Assembly (NCBI RefSeq): GCF_009690905.1
Contig: NZ_VOSW01000025.1
Span: forward strand, 35,697-99,696
Length of the DNA: 64,000 nucleotides
Direction of reading: 5' to 3'
Origin: Paraburkholderia madseniana
Lineage (GTDB): Bacteria; Pseudomonadota; Gammaproteobacteria; Burkholderiales; Burkholderiaceae
Below the pieces are notes generated by a model. The model was not told the DNA's origin. It saw only the letters and a program-made list of their open reading frames with translations, and did no database searches. A program made the position numbers and the translations under genes. Of the stretch, positions 25,289 to 34,826 are shown one piece after another (position 1 is the first letter of the stretch; each line of letters starts with the position of its first letter).

Positions 25289-26056
25289 GTGAACGACATC
25301 AATTTCGAATGCACTGCATGCGGCAAATGCTGCCACGATTTGCGCCTGGCACTGACGATTGCCGAGGCTATCACCTGGCTGGAGCGCGGCGGCCACATGG
25401 AACTCATCTGCGAGGCCATACCGTGGCCCGTCGAGCCCGAGCCGGGCAATGCGCAAGCTGAGTACAAACGGGCGCGTTCTTCGCCTGCAATGAGCGGAAG
25501 CCTGCCTGTCCGTATCTCGATCGTTCTCGCCGCGGCGTTCGATGGAGCCTGCCCCAATCTGGGCGCCGACATGCGCTGCGGAATCTACGAACAAAGACCG
25601 CTGGTGTGCCGGATCTATCCCGCTGAAATCAATCCTTTCGTCGTGCTGGCACCGGAAAACAAGGCGTGCCCTTCAGATGCGTGGCAGAAGACGCCGCTGC
25701 AAAGACACGGAATCCTTGTCGATGCTACGACCGTCGAACGCGTCGAGCAGTCGCGTCGCGCGAATCAGCTCGAGGCACCGCTGCGCATGCAGGTATGCCT
25801 CGAACTGGGACTGAACCATGCCGCGCTCGCGAACGAAGGCTTTGTCATGATTTCGCCGGATAGCGAGGCGCTGCTGACTGCCCTGCGCCATGTTCACGCG
25901 ACGCCGGAATCGCAAGACGCAGCCGCGCAGTGGACATTTGTGTCGAATCGGGCGGGAACCCTGGAAACGCTTCTGTCGGTGGGCGCCACCGGTCACCTCG
26001 CTGAACCCACCGCTGCCGGCAATTCCCGGTATCACGGATTTTTCCCGCCCTCATAA
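25289..26056 (+). CDS. YkgJ-family cysteine cluster protein
   Basis: 255-aa protein of the Fe-S or zinc cysteine-cluster family (UPF0153/YkgJ). It starts with FECTACGKCCHDLRL, and a later block is GACPNLGADMRCGIYEQRPLVCRIYP, together giving the eight-cysteine pattern (shown as ACPNLGADMRCGIYEQR then LVCRIYP). A further Cys in KACPSDAW is usual. Function unknown; metal binding is inferred. GAGGAA precedes the GTG start at 25289. The N-terminal 80% fits the family and the C-terminal 80 residues are variable. Confidence 0.88.
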   Translation: MNDINFECTACGKCCHDLRLALTIAEAITWLERGGHMELICEAIPWPVEPEPGNAQAEYKRARSSPAMSGSLPVRISIVLAAAFDGACPNLGADMRCGIYEQRPLVCRIYPAEINPFVVLAPENKACPSDAWQKTPLQRHGILVDATTVERVEQSRRANQLEAPLRMQVCLELGLNHAALANEGFVMISPDSEALLTALRHVHATPESQDAAAQWTFVSNRAGTLETLLSVGATGHLAEPTAAGNSRYHGFFPPS

Positions 26057-26088
26057 CCGTAGAACCGCCGGCAGCTTCACGCAGAGAA

Positions 26089-27240
26089 CTATGCTCCGCT
26101 GCCGCCCACTGTCTTGATGCTCTTCCATTGTCCTTGCTGGACCTGAAACAGCGTGTACGGCGGCTTGATCAGATCGCCATACGGGTCAAAGGTGATGTTG
26201 CCGGTTACACCGGTAACCTTCACTTTCGACAGGCTGTCGACGATCTTCGCGCGATCGAGCGAGTCGGCCTCGTGAATCGCCTTGATCATGGCGAGCGCGG
26301 CGTCGTACGCAAACGGTGCGTACAGTTCGACATCCTGATTGAAACGCGCCTTGTAGCGCTTGCCGAACTCCTGCGCGGCAGGCAGCTTGTCGAGCGCCGG
26401 ACCCGGCTCGAGATCCTGAGTACCGTCACCTGCCGTGCCGGCGATCTGCAGGAACGCATTGCTCTTCAGCGCACCCGCGCCGAACAGTTGCGCTTGCATG
26501 CCGAGCGAGCGCATCTGCTTGACCAGCATCGCGCCCTGTTCATCCAGACCGCCGAAGAAAATCAGATCGACGTTCTTGCTCTTGAGCGTCGTCAGAATGG
26601 CGCGAAAATCCACGGCCTTGTCATTCGTGAACTCACGATCGACGATATTGCCATTCGCTTCCTTAGCGCCCTTTTCGAACGCATCCGCGAGCCCTTGCCC
26701 GAATGCCGTACGGTCATCGATGATGCCGATGCGCTTCGCCTTCATCTGCTCCACCACGAAATGCCCCGCCACGACACCGCCAATGCCGTCGTGCCCCATG
26801 GTGCGGAACACGTTCTTGTAGCCTTGTTTGGTGAGTTGCGGATTGGTGGAGCCCGGCGTGATCATCGCAACGTTCGCCTGGTGATAGACCGTCGACGCCG
26901 GAATGCTGCATCCCGAGTTGTAATGGCCGATCACACCGACTACGCCGTCGTCGACCAGTTTCTGCGCGACCTGAATCGCCACGCGCGGGTCCGCCTGATC
27001 GTCCTGCACATCGAGCACGAATTTGACCGGTTTTCCGCCGATCACCGGATGTTTCGCGTTCTCTTCATCGAGCGCGAGCTGCGCGCCGTACTGCAAATCT
27101 TTACCGACTCGCGCGACCGGTCCGGTCAACGGTCCGACGAAACCGATCTTGACGACTTCAGGATCGGCCGCCCACGCAGACGGTAGATACGTGACGAGTG
27201 CACAAACTGTGGCACTCAACAGCCAATTGCGGCGATTCAT
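26089..27240 (-). CDS. Branched-chain amino acid ABC transporter substrate-binding protein (LivJ/LivK-like)
   Basis: 383-aa periplasmic binding protein of the Leu/Ile/Val type. Signal peptide LLSATVCALVTYLPSAWA, then VVKIGFVGPLTGPVARVGKD, the conserved first strand. VIGHYNSGCSIPAS and SPGSTNPQLTK-like TPGSTNPQLT are ligand-pocket regions. No permease or ATPase genes follow, so it is an orphan binding protein. The FAD dehydrogenase gene lies 131 bp upstream on the same strand. Together they may take up and oxidise an amino acid, under the divergent MocR regulator; this is inference. Confidence 0.93.
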   Translation of the reverse strand: MNRRNWLLSATVCALVTYLPSAWAADPEVVKIGFVGPLTGPVARVGKDLQYGAQLALDEENAKHPVIGGKPVKFVLDVQDDQADPRVAIQVAQKLVDDGVVGVIGHYNSGCSIPASTVYHQANVAMITPGSTNPQLTKQGYKNVFRTMGHDGIGGVVAGHFVVEQMKAKRIGIIDDRTAFGQGLADAFEKGAKEANGNIVDREFTNDKAVDFRAILTTLKSKNVDLIFFGGLDEQGAMLVKQMRSLGMQAQLFGAGALKSNAFLQIAGTAGDGTQDLEPGPALDKLPAAQEFGKRYKARFNQDVELYAPFAYDAALAMIKAIHEADSLDRAKIVDSLSKVKVTGVTGNITFDPYGDLIKPPYTLFQVQQGQWKSIKTVGGSGA

Positions 27241-27371
27241 GATGCGCTCCTTGCGAGATGTAACGTCGCGCGATGTGTAGGTTGGCCGATCCGATGCGCG
27301 ACGCGTCGAATCCGTCCTGCGGTGCTAGTCGTGAAACAGGAAAATCGGTGCGCTCAAAACCTCTACGAAAG

Positions 27372-28604
27372 TCAAAAACGCGTGGCCGAGTAAGGCGCGA
27401 GATCGAGCGGCGGCGCACGCTGCGCGATCAGATCGGCGACGATGCGCCCGCTCACCCCCGCTAACGTCAGTCCGAGATGCTGGTGGCCGAATGCGTAGAT
27501 CACCCGTTCGCTCACACGCGAGCGTCCGAGCACCGGCACACCGTCCGGCAATGTCGGACGAAACCCGAGCCAACTGCTATCCGGCCTATCGAGCGCGGGT
27601 AACGCGCGTTTCGAAGAAAACGTCAACAGATCGATCAGCGAGCGGTTGCGCGTGTCGCCAAAACCCGCCAGTTCGACCGTGCCGGCGACGCGCAGGCCGT
27701 CGCTCATCGGCGTCATGTAAAAGCCGCGCTCGGCCCAGCCGACCGGTCGCGAAACCAGTTGTTGCGCGCCGGGAAAGCGGACGTGATAGCCGCGCTCCGT
27801 GTCGAGCGGAACCGCGTCGCCGCATTGTTTGGCGAATTGGGCGGAGCGCGCGCCAGTGGCGATCACAACGTGACTGAAGCGGCGCGCGGCGCCTTCGATC
27901 GTCACGCTCGCGCCGTCAGCCGCAGGCTGCACTGCGTCGACGGTCGAGCGCTGCAGTGTCAGCCCCTGGTCGGCAAGCTGCAGATAAAGCGTCTGCAGAA
28001 AGCCATGTGGATTTGAGAAATGCCAACTGTTACTGAACAATACGCCGCGCTCGAATATCGGCGCGAGCGACGGTTCGAGCGCACGGATGTCGCTGCCGCC
28101 CAGCACGTCGAAGGCAACGCCTAACTGGCGGCGCAGATCGAGTGCAGGACGCGCGGCATCGAACGAAGCTGCGTTCGAGTACAGATAGAGACATTCGCGG
28201 GGCCGGACGAAACGCGCCAGTTCCGCGTCTGCAAGCAGCGGCGCATATCCGTCCTGCGCCTGATCGAGCAACGCGGCGAGTGCCGTGGCGCTCGCCTCAT
28301 AGCGCCGCGGCAGCGAGCTCATCATGAAACGCGCGAGCCACGGGGCGAGGTGCGGCAGGTAACCCCAACGCAATCTGAACGGGCTGTCGTTCGATAACAG
28401 AAAGCGCGGCAAATCGCGAAACACGGACGGGTTGTTGACCGGAATGCACGCATAGTGCGCGAAGGTCCCCGCGTTGCCGAAGGACGCACCCTGCCCCACG
28501 CCGGCCGGATCGAACAGCGTGACTCGATGGCCGTCGCGCATCAGCGCCGCAGCGCTCGCGAGGCCGATGAATCCCGCACCGATGATGGCAATCTCCGGCA
28601 TCAC
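27372..28604 (-). CDS. FAD-dependent amino-acid dehydrogenase (DadA/DAO-like)
   Basis: 410-aa flavoprotein of the DAO superfamily. The Rossmann motif is IIGAGFIGLASAAALMRDGH at residues 6-25, and GHQHLGLTLAGVSGRIVADLI is the C-terminal FAD/substrate region. DadA enzymes oxidise D-amino acids to keto acids and ammonia and pass electrons to the respiratory chain. The exact substrate (D-amino acid, hydroxyproline or related) is not certain. It is divergent from a MocR regulator, a common arrangement for control of amino-acid catabolism, with the LivK-type protein gene downstream. Confidence 0.88.
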   Translation of the reverse strand: MMPEIAIIGAGFIGLASAAALMRDGHRVTLFDPAGVGQGASFGNAGTFAHYACIPVNNPSVFRDLPRFLLSNDSPFRLRWGYLPHLAPWLARFMMSSLPRRYEASATALAALLDQAQDGYAPLLADAELARFVRPRECLYLYSNAASFDAARPALDLRRQLGVAFDVLGGSDIRALEPSLAPIFERGVLFSNSWHFSNPHGFLQTLYLQLADQGLTLQRSTVDAVQPAADGASVTIEGAARRFSHVVIATGARSAQFAKQCGDAVPLDTERGYHVRFPGAQQLVSRPVGWAERGFYMTPMSDGLRVAGTVELAGFGDTRNRSLIDLLTFSSKRALPALDRPDSSWLGFRPTLPDGVPVLGRSRVSERVIYAFGHQHLGLTLAGVSGRIVADLIAQRAPPLDLAPYSATRF

Positions 28605-29029
28605 TCGCGTCCTTGCATTTCGCAGCCGTCGCCCGAGAGCGCGTGCATCGTGACATGCCGCTCACTCGCCAGCGCGCCAGGCTTCGGCGCGGATGAGGCT
28701 GGAGGAGACTGCGGAAAACTCATCTGGAAACTCCTGCGGACAGAATCAGGACACTGCCCGGCGACGCCATGGCACGCACGCCACCAGACAAACTCTGGCA
28801 ATCAGAATCACACAATATTTTTTTGTGTGCAATTAAAACTCACATTGTGTGGCCCTGGCATTTTCCCTGGATGGCCTATGGCGCAGTCCTTGCAAACACG
28901 GGCGCACCGGACGCCAACCGTTCTGGAGCGCCGTTTTTAGGCGTTGCGGCGGCGCTTGTCTGGTATAGAATCGGCAAAATTCCGCACAATCGCGGACAAA
29001 GTCGATTTTGTATGGAGACATCAGTTCTT
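28605..29029. other. Divergent control region between dehydrogenase and MocR genes
   Basis: 425 bp with no convincing gene. It holds the promoters of the FAD dehydrogenase and the MocR regulator. An open frame on the plus strand continues upstream of the MocR start but has no family-like sequence. The clearest signals are CACA/TGTG repeats at 28809-28851, listed separately. Confidence 0.5.
28809..28851. promoter_or_regulatory. Candidate MocR operator: repeated CACA/TGTG half-sites
   Basis: CACACAAT (28809-28816) and ATTGTGTG (28844-28851) form a perfect inverted repeat; between them are GTGTG (28825-28829) and a second CACA (28841-28844) in an AT-rich context. MocR regulators usually bind paired direct or inverted half-sites in the divergent promoter, so this is the best operator candidate. 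No experimental site is known to match it. Confidence 0.4.
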
Positions 29030-30433
29030 ATGGCTTCTGGCAAAGACACAGCGCGTGGGGCCAACGGGGCGCCGGCGCAGACGAAGCGTTCCACCTATGT
29101 CGAGGTGTCCAGCTCGATCGAGAACGAGATTCGCAGCGGCGTCTATCCGCCGGGCAGCCGCCTGCCGCCGCAGCGGCAACTGGCTACCGAACTGGGCATC
29201 AATGTGTCGACGGTCTCCCGCGCGTACAAGGAATTGCAGTTGCGCGGGTTGGTGATCGGCAGCAAACGGCGCGGCTCGCTCGTCACCGGCGGCGCCATGC
29301 CGAGCGTCGACCCTGCGCCGCCGGCCAGCAACGCGGCGATCGACCTGACCGTCAACCGGCCGGCCACCGGCGAATTCCTGAACTGCCTCGCACGCACGCT
29401 GGCAGAATTGCCGCGCGATCCGCGTTATCCGCAATTGCAGGAGTACCAGCCGCCGCAAGGTCCCGCCTGGGCGCGCGCCGCCGGCGCCCGCTGGATGGCC
29501 GCGCCGGGCTTCACACCGGCGCCCGATCACGTGGTGGTCACGAGCGGTGCGCAGCACGGCTTGTATGCGGTGCTGAACAGCCTGATCGGCACCGACGGCG
29601 TAATCCTCGCCGATCAACTCACCTACTACGGGTTGAAAGCACTGGCTCCAGTGTTCCAGTTCGAGATCGTCGGCATTCCAAGCGACCGCGAGGGCTTGCT
29701 GACCGACGAGGTGGAGCATGCCTGCCGCCGTATGCCGGTGAAGGCGATTTTCACCGTACCGAATCTGCAGAACCCGACCGTGACGACGATGAGTCTCGAG
29801 CGCCGCATGGCGCTCGTCGACATTGCCCGCCGGCACGGTGTAGCGATCATCGAAGACGACGTTTACGGGCCGCTGGTTTCGCAGCGGCTGCCGACCATTG
29901 CGAGCCTGTGTCCGGAACTGACGTTCCACCTCGCGGCGACCTCGAAGATTCTCGCGCCCGGCTTGCGGCTCGGCTACCTGCTGAGTCCGCCGGACAGTTC
30001 CGCGCTGTGTGCCGAGGCGGTGCGCACCACCGCGTGGATGCCCGCGCCGATGTCGATGCTGATCGCTTCGATCTGGATCGAGGATGGTACGGCGCGCCAC
30101 ATCATGGACGCGCAGCTTGCCGAAATTCGCGCGCGACAGGACCTGGCTCGCGAGTTGCTGCCGCAGGAATTGCTGCAGACCGACCCAGCGTGCATGTTCG
30201 TGTGGCTTAAGTTACCGCCGCCGTGGCGTGCCGATGATTTTGCTGCGAATGCGAAGGCGCGTGGTGTCGTGGTGATGCCTTCTTCGGCGTTTGCGGTGGA
30301 CAGGTCGGAGATCGAACATGGCGTGCGGATCAACCTCGCCTGCGCGACGAGCCGCGATCAACTCGTGAGTGCGTTACGGCTGTTGACGGGCACGCTGAAG
30401 GATCGTCCTCGGGCACTGTTCGGCACGATCTGA
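29030..30433 (+). CDS. MocR-type regulator (GntR HTH + aminotransferase-like domain)
   Basis: 467-aa PLP-dependent regulator. Residues ~15-90 are a GntR winged helix (YPPGSRLPPQRQLATELGI, VSTVSRAYKELQLRGLV). Residues ~110-467 are an aminotransferase fold-type-I domain with VTSGAQHGL, NLQNPTVTTMS, EDDVYGPL and the PLP lysine in ATSKILAPGLRLGYL. Such proteins sense amino compounds through PLP. Start chosen at ATG 29030 with GGAGAC upstream; ATG 29012 is possible and a start at 28769 is not. Divergent from the FAD dehydrogenase/LivK genes, its likely targets. Confidence 0.92.
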   Translation: MASGKDTARGANGAPAQTKRSTYVEVSSSIENEIRSGVYPPGSRLPPQRQLATELGINVSTVSRAYKELQLRGLVIGSKRRGSLVTGGAMPSVDPAPPASNAAIDLTVNRPATGEFLNCLARTLAELPRDPRYPQLQEYQPPQGPAWARAAGARWMAAPGFTPAPDHVVVTSGAQHGLYAVLNSLIGTDGVILADQLTYYGLKALAPVFQFEIVGIPSDREGLLTDEVEHACRRMPVKAIFTVPNLQNPTVTTMSLERRMALVDIARRHGVAIIEDDVYGPLVSQRLPTIASLCPELTFHLAATSKILAPGLRLGYLLSPPDSSALCAEAVRTTAWMPAPMSMLIASIWIEDGTARHIMDAQLAEIRARQDLARELLPQELLQTDPACMFVWLKLPPPWRADDFAANAKARGVVVMPSSAFAVDRSEIEHGVRINLACATSRDQLVSALRLLTGTLKDRPRALFGTI

Positions 30434-30555
30434 TCGACGGGCACCCGGGCCGTCGCCTCAGATCAAATCAAATTTTTCAACCGCCAAAGGAATAAACCCG
30501 CCACCCAGCACGTTCAATAACCGCAACAACCATCGGTCCTGAGAGAGGTGCGGTC

Positions 30556-31641
30556 ATGAAGTCTGTGCTTACAGTGTTGAGCGCCGTGGTGAGCGGCGTG
30601 GCGTTGACGGGTCTTGTCGCGTGCGGGGGCGGTTCGGGGTCGATCAATACGCAATCATTTACTGCGACCACGCTGGTCTCCGATGGCGCGGTTTCCGCGC
30701 CGCACACCGACGCCAATCTGAAAAATGGATGGGGCATTGCGTTCAATCCGAAGGGTGTCGTCTGGGTCGCCGACAACGGAACCTCAGTCGCCACGCTCTA
30801 CGATGGCAACGGCGTGCCGCAATCCCTGGTCGTCAGCATTCCGAACGGAACCAGCGGCCCAGCGAATCCGACCGGCATCGTATTCAACGGCACGACGGAT
30901 TTCACGGTCAGTCAGGGTGGCAAGTCCGGCGTAGGCGTGTTTATCTTTTCCGGCGAAGGCGGCACGATCACCGCATGGGCGCCCGCGGTCGCGCCCACGA
31001 ACGCGATCGTCATGTTCGACGACGGCAGTGGTGGCGCGGTCTACAAGGGGCTCGCCCTCGCCAGCAATGGCACGGCGAACTTCCTCTATGCCACCGACTT
31101 TCACAACAACAAGATCGACGTGTTCGACAAGAACTTCGCGAAGGTCGCCATGTCCGGCAACTTTCAGGACGCTGCGCTGCCGGTAGGCTTTGCGCCGTTC
31201 GGCATACAGGCAATTGGCGGAAAACTCTTCGTGACCTACGCCAAACAGAACGCAGTCGCGCATGACAACTTAGACGGCCCTGGGCTCGGCTTCGTCGACG
31301 TATTCGATACGGGCGGCAAGCTACTGCAGCGCTTCGCATCGGCTGGCCCGCTGAACGCACCGTGGGGCGTCGCACAGGCGCCGGGCAACTTCGGCCGCTT
31401 CAGCGGCGACATACTGATCGGCAATTTCGGCGACGGCACGATCAACGCTTTCGATCCGGCAAGCGGGCAATCCCTCGGCACCGTCAACCTGTCGAACGGA
31501 ACCACGTTCGTGCAACAGGGGCTCTGGGGTATCGCGTTCGGCAACGGACTCGATAATCAGCCGACCAACACGCTGTTTTTTGCTGCGGGGCCTAACGACG
31601 AAGCGGATGGGGTCTATGGGCGCATCGACGTGAAAATGTGA
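30556..31641 (+). CDS. TIGR03118 family beta-propeller-like lipoprotein
   Basis: 361-aa exported protein. The signal peptide ends in LTGLVACGGG, a lipobox, so it should be a lipoprotein. The mature part contains NHL-like repeats typical of the TIGR03118 family: NLKNGWGIAFNPKGVVWVAD, NPTGIVFNG, PFGIQAIGGKLFVTYA, NAPWGVAQAP and QGLWGIAFGNG. A six-bladed propeller is probable; the function is unknown. GAGAGAGGTG precedes ATG 30556. Monocistronic, with a GC-rich hairpin just after the stop. Confidence 0.9.
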   Translation: MKSVLTVLSAVVSGVALTGLVACGGGSGSINTQSFTATTLVSDGAVSAPHTDANLKNGWGIAFNPKGVVWVADNGTSVATLYDGNGVPQSLVVSIPNGTSGPANPTGIVFNGTTDFTVSQGGKSGVGVFIFSGEGGTITAWAPAVAPTNAIVMFDDGSGGAVYKGLALASNGTANFLYATDFHNNKIDVFDKNFAKVAMSGNFQDAALPVGFAPFGIQAIGGKLFVTYAKQNAVAHDNLDGPGLGFVDVFDTGGKLLQRFASAGPLNAPWGVAQAPGNFGRFSGDILIGNFGDGTINAFDPASGQSLGTVNLSNGTTFVQQGLWGIAFGNGLDNQPTNTLFFAAGPNDEADGVYGRIDVKM

Positions 31642-31645
31642 ACGA

Positions 31646-31674
31646 CGCCGCGCGCGTTGGCGGCGCGCGCGGCG
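31646..31674 (+). terminator. GC-rich hairpin after the TIGR03118 gene
   Basis: 10-bp perfect stem CGCCGCGCGC / GCGCGCGGCG with a 9-nt loop, 5 nt after the stop. No T-tract follows, so it may only stabilise the 3' end. Confidence 0.4.
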
Positions 31675-31747
31675 CAGTGCCGAATGGGCGCTCGCGATTC
31701 GAGTGAACAGGTTACCTGACTGCCGCACACGATCTTCGCCTCAAGTG

Positions 31748-33112
31748 TCACATTTCGGCGGCGCTGTCTTCCCCATACCGCATGCCACGCGCGCCCAGCA
31801 AACGGTACAGCGTCGCGCGTGAAATGCTGAGTTCGCGCGCGGCGTCGCCGAGCCGCCCACGATGGCGCAGCAGCGCGAGTTCGATGGCCTGCCGCTCCGC
31901 TGTCTCGCGTGCCTGCGCAAGCGTCAGGGGCGCGGTCGCGACGTAACCCGACAGTTCGAGATCGTCCGCGGTAATCGTGCGCCCCTCCGACATCACAATG
32001 GCGCGACGAACCCGGTTGATCAGTTCCCGGACATTGCCGGGCCAGTCGTATTGATGCATCGCCGCGATCGCGTCGGGAGAAAAACCGTAGAGCCGGCGGC
32101 TCGCATCTTTCCTGTAGCGATCCAGTGTGTACAGCGCGAGCAGTTCGATGTCCTTGCCGCGCGCGCGAAGCGGCGGCTCGTCGATTCTCAGCACGCACAA
32201 GCGGTGATACAGGTCAGCACGAAAGCGCCCGTGTTCGATCGCGGCCTCCATATCGACGTGCGTGGCGAAGATGATGCGCACGTCGACATCGATCGAACCG
32301 TTGCCGCCCAGGCGGTCGATGGTGCTTTCCTGCAGAAAGCGCAGCAGGCTCGCCTGACTCTCGAACGGCAGATCGCCGATTTCATCGAGAAACACGGTGC
32401 CGCCGTGCGCGGCTTCGACGCGCCCTATTCTGCGTTGATTCGCGCCGGTAAAGGCGCCGCGCTCGTAGCCGAACAACTCGGACTGCAACAGATGCGGCGG
32501 AATCGCACCACAGTTGATGGCGACGAACGGCGCGTTGCGACGCGGCGAGTGCGCGTGAATCGCCGCTGCCGTCAGCTCCTTGCCCGTACCGGATTCACCG
32601 GAGACAAAAACGGGCGCGTCGGTGGCGGCCACTTTGCGGATCGAGCGGAATAACGCGAGCATGGCATCGCAGGTGCCGATCATCTCGTCTTCTGCCGAGG
32701 ACGTATCGACGAACGCCGGCTCGCCGAGCGAGATCATGCCGCAGGCATGGCCTACCGTATCGACAATCCTGACGTTCGCAGCGGGGAGTGTCACGTAATC
32801 GAAGCAGTAGTCGCGCACCAGCCTGCGTATGGCGGCGTCATCGAGTTCCGGCGCGGCGGTCATCGCGACCCAGCCGATGTTTGGCATCGCGAGGCAAGCT
32901 TCCAGCGCGGCAATGTCACAGGGATCGAACACGCTCGACAGATCGGCCAGCCCGGCCGCCAGCGAGCCATCATCCACGGCCTGGCGTACGTCACGAACCG
33001 AGCCGATGACTTCGACCTCCCAATCGCGCTCCTCGAAACTCGCCAATAGATCCGGCGAAGGATCGCGCGTGAAGTAGATGACACGCCGCTTGATGGCCTT
33101 CATTTTCTGCAT
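31748..33112 (-). CDS. Sigma-54-dependent activator, VpsR-like
   Basis: 454-aa enhancer-binding protein. Residues ~1-130 form a receiver-like domain of the VpsR type rather than a canonical receiver. The AAA+ core has Walker A GESGTGKE, GAFTGA (the sigma-54 contact loop, intact) and Walker B GGTVFLDEIGD. The C-terminus is a Fis-type HTH (LGDAARELSISRATLYRLL). It should activate RNA polymerase with RpoN. Related regulators in Burkholderia and Vibrio respond to cyclic di-GMP and control exopolysaccharide; no such genes adjoin it. Located 340 bp downstream of the epoxide hydrolase gene. Confidence 0.92.
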   Translation of the reverse strand: MQKMKAIKRRVIYFTRDPSPDLLASFEERDWEVEVIGSVRDVRQAVDDGSLAAGLADLSSVFDPCDIAALEACLAMPNIGWVAMTAAPELDDAAIRRLVRDYCFDYVTLPAANVRIVDTVGHACGMISLGEPAFVDTSSAEDEMIGTCDAMLALFRSIRKVAATDAPVFVSGESGTGKELTAAAIHAHSPRRNAPFVAINCGAIPPHLLQSELFGYERGAFTGANQRRIGRVEAAHGGTVFLDEIGDLPFESQASLLRFLQESTIDRLGGNGSIDVDVRIIFATHVDMEAAIEHGRFRADLYHRLCVLRIDEPPLRARGKDIELLALYTLDRYRKDASRRLYGFSPDAIAAMHQYDWPGNVRELINRVRRAIVMSEGRTITADDLELSGYVATAPLTLAQARETAERQAIELALLRHRGRLGDAARELSISRATLYRLLGARGMRYGEDSAAEM

Positions 33113-33452
33113 TGTTTTTTTGTTTTCCCGCCGAGCCTGCTCTGAAACCTGTTGCGGTCAGGCCCATCGTCGCGGCATTGTTCTTGTTGCTCCATGGCCG
33201 CGGATGCCTGTCCTCGCGAATCAGGCGCGTACCGGGAGCTGCCATTTCATGATGCATCGGGTTTTGGCGAGTCGGCGGTGTTGCAGACGTCGGCTGACGA
33301 AAAACCGGATGCGACAACGACGGTCGATCATACGCGGCTGCATGGTCGCCGTGGTGCGTCCTGACCTTATTTGATGATTGAATCCGCAAGCGCACCGCGC
33401 GGCGCATCGGAGTCGCTATCGAACTGGCGTCTTGTGCGCCGCCACAGTGGCG
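33113..33452. other. Intergenic region upstream of the sigma-54 activator
   Basis: 340 bp with no recognised gene. It should carry the promoter of the minus-strand activator. A 98-codon plus-strand frame overlaps it but has no credible start site or family character. A T-rich stretch (TTTTTTTGTTTTC-like, read on plus at 33113-33127) is the only obvious compositional feature. Confidence 0.45.
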
Positions 33453-34616
33453 TCAACGCACCTCGCGCCGCAACTTCCTGAAAAACTTGCGAATCTCGGC
33501 AGCGAGCAAATCAGGTTTTTCCATTGCAGCGAAATGCCCGCCGCTCGGCATGTCGGTCCATTGCACGACGTTGAAGGTTCGCTCGAGCCACGTGCGCGGT
33601 GGGTGATTGATCTCCTTTGGGAATTGGGCGAATCCGACCGGCGGCACGACGCGTTGCCCCTCGGCGAAGCGCATCGGCTGCAGACGGTTTTCCCAATACA
33701 TCTGCATCGCCGTTCCAATACTCTGCGTGTACCAGTAGAGCGAAATGTTGGTGAGCAACTCGTCTTTCGAAAACACCCGCTCGATGTCGCCGTCGCAATC
33801 GCTCCACGCGCGAAACTTCTCACCGATCCATGCAGCGAGCCCCACCGGCGAATCGTTCAGCGACGCCGCAACGGTTTGCGGTTTCGTGGTGTGCATATGG
33901 GCGTAGCCGCCTTCCAGCGCGGCCCATTCAGTCTTCTCCCGCAGATAGGCTTCCTCCGCGGGCGTAAGCGGTGTCTGCGCGGTACCGCTCGCGGGCTCGT
34001 ATGAGCTCGGCAGAAAGTTGAGATGAATGCCGTCGACATGCTCATGATGCCGCGCCGCGAGTGCGATCGAGACGCCGGCGCCCAGATCGCCGCCTTGGGC
34101 GCCAAAGCGCTCGTAACCGAGGCCACGCATCAGTGAAGCCCACAAATCCGCCACCTGAAACGCGGAAGTACCGGGCTCTACGGGAGCCTGCGAGAACGCA
34201 AAACCGGGCAGCGATGGAACGACGACGTCGAATGCATCGGCGGGATCACAGCCGAATGCGCCCGGATCGCATAACCGGTCGAGCAGTGCGTGGAACTCGA
34301 AAAACGATCCCGGCCAGCCATGCGTAATCACGAGCGGATAAGACGCCGGGCCGACCCCGCGCCGATGCACGAAGTGCACGCGCTGACCGTCGACCTCGGC
34401 GAGAAATTGCGGTTGCAGATTCAATCTGCGCTCCGCCTCGCGCCAATCGAAACGGTCGACCCAGTACTGCGCGAGTTCGCGCAGCCAGGCAGAATCGGCG
34501 CCCTGCTGCCAGGCAGGGGACGGCGTCGCCGGTGCCCAACGTGTCGCGTGAATCCGCCGGCGCAGATCGTCTATGTCAGCGTCAGGCACGGCAATCTGAA
34601 ACGGCTCTATCTGCAT
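33453..34616 (-). CDS. Epoxide hydrolase family alpha/beta-hydrolase
   Basis: 387-aa alpha/beta hydrolase. It has the epoxide-hydrolase N-terminal domain (EHN) with LRRRIHATRWAP and WLRELAQYWVDRFDWREAE. HGWPGSFFEF holds the oxyanion-hole HGWP, and the nucleophile is Asp in AQGGDLGAGV. A His for the triad is in SGGHFAAMEKPDLL. The enzyme converts epoxides to diols; the natural substrate is not predictable. It stands alone, with 263 bp to the porin terminator region upstream and 340 bp to the activator downstream. Confidence 0.92.
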   Translation of the reverse strand: MQIEPFQIAVPDADIDDLRRRIHATRWAPATPSPAWQQGADSAWLRELAQYWVDRFDWREAERRLNLQPQFLAEVDGQRVHFVHRRGVGPASYPLVITHGWPGSFFEFHALLDRLCDPGAFGCDPADAFDVVVPSLPGFAFSQAPVEPGTSAFQVADLWASLMRGLGYERFGAQGGDLGAGVSIALAARHHEHVDGIHLNFLPSSYEPASGTAQTPLTPAEEAYLREKTEWAALEGGYAHMHTTKPQTVAASLNDSPVGLAAWIGEKFRAWSDCDGDIERVFSKDELLTNISLYWYTQSIGTAMQMYWENRLQPMRFAEGQRVVPPVGFAQFPKEINHPPRTWLERTFNVVQWTDMPSGGHFAAMEKPDLLAAEIRKFFRKLRREVR

Positions 34617-34826
34617 GTCAGTTCATCCGGCACAGGGGGTGGGGATAACAGGCGCTTCGGATTCGATAGCGCTGTTCACGGCAAACCAGCAAGGGCCAAG
34701 GCACGAAGCGAGCATGAAGCGCACGGCGCGCACGAAGCAATCTGCATGGTACACAATGAGCGCGATTCTCGTTTAGCGCGCCGGAGACCTTCATGGTTGC
34801 AGCGCTCACTGCTCTACGGCAAACAG

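Noticed and set aside
28769..29029. N-terminal extension of the MocR gene
   Set aside because: The extra 87 residues have no GntR character and cover the divergent control region; ATG 29030 has a suitable ribosome-binding site.
33078..33374. 98-codon plus-strand frame upstream of the sigma-54 activator
   Set aside because: Cys/Arg-rich, no ribosome-binding site, no family similarity, and it partly overlaps the activator gene start.
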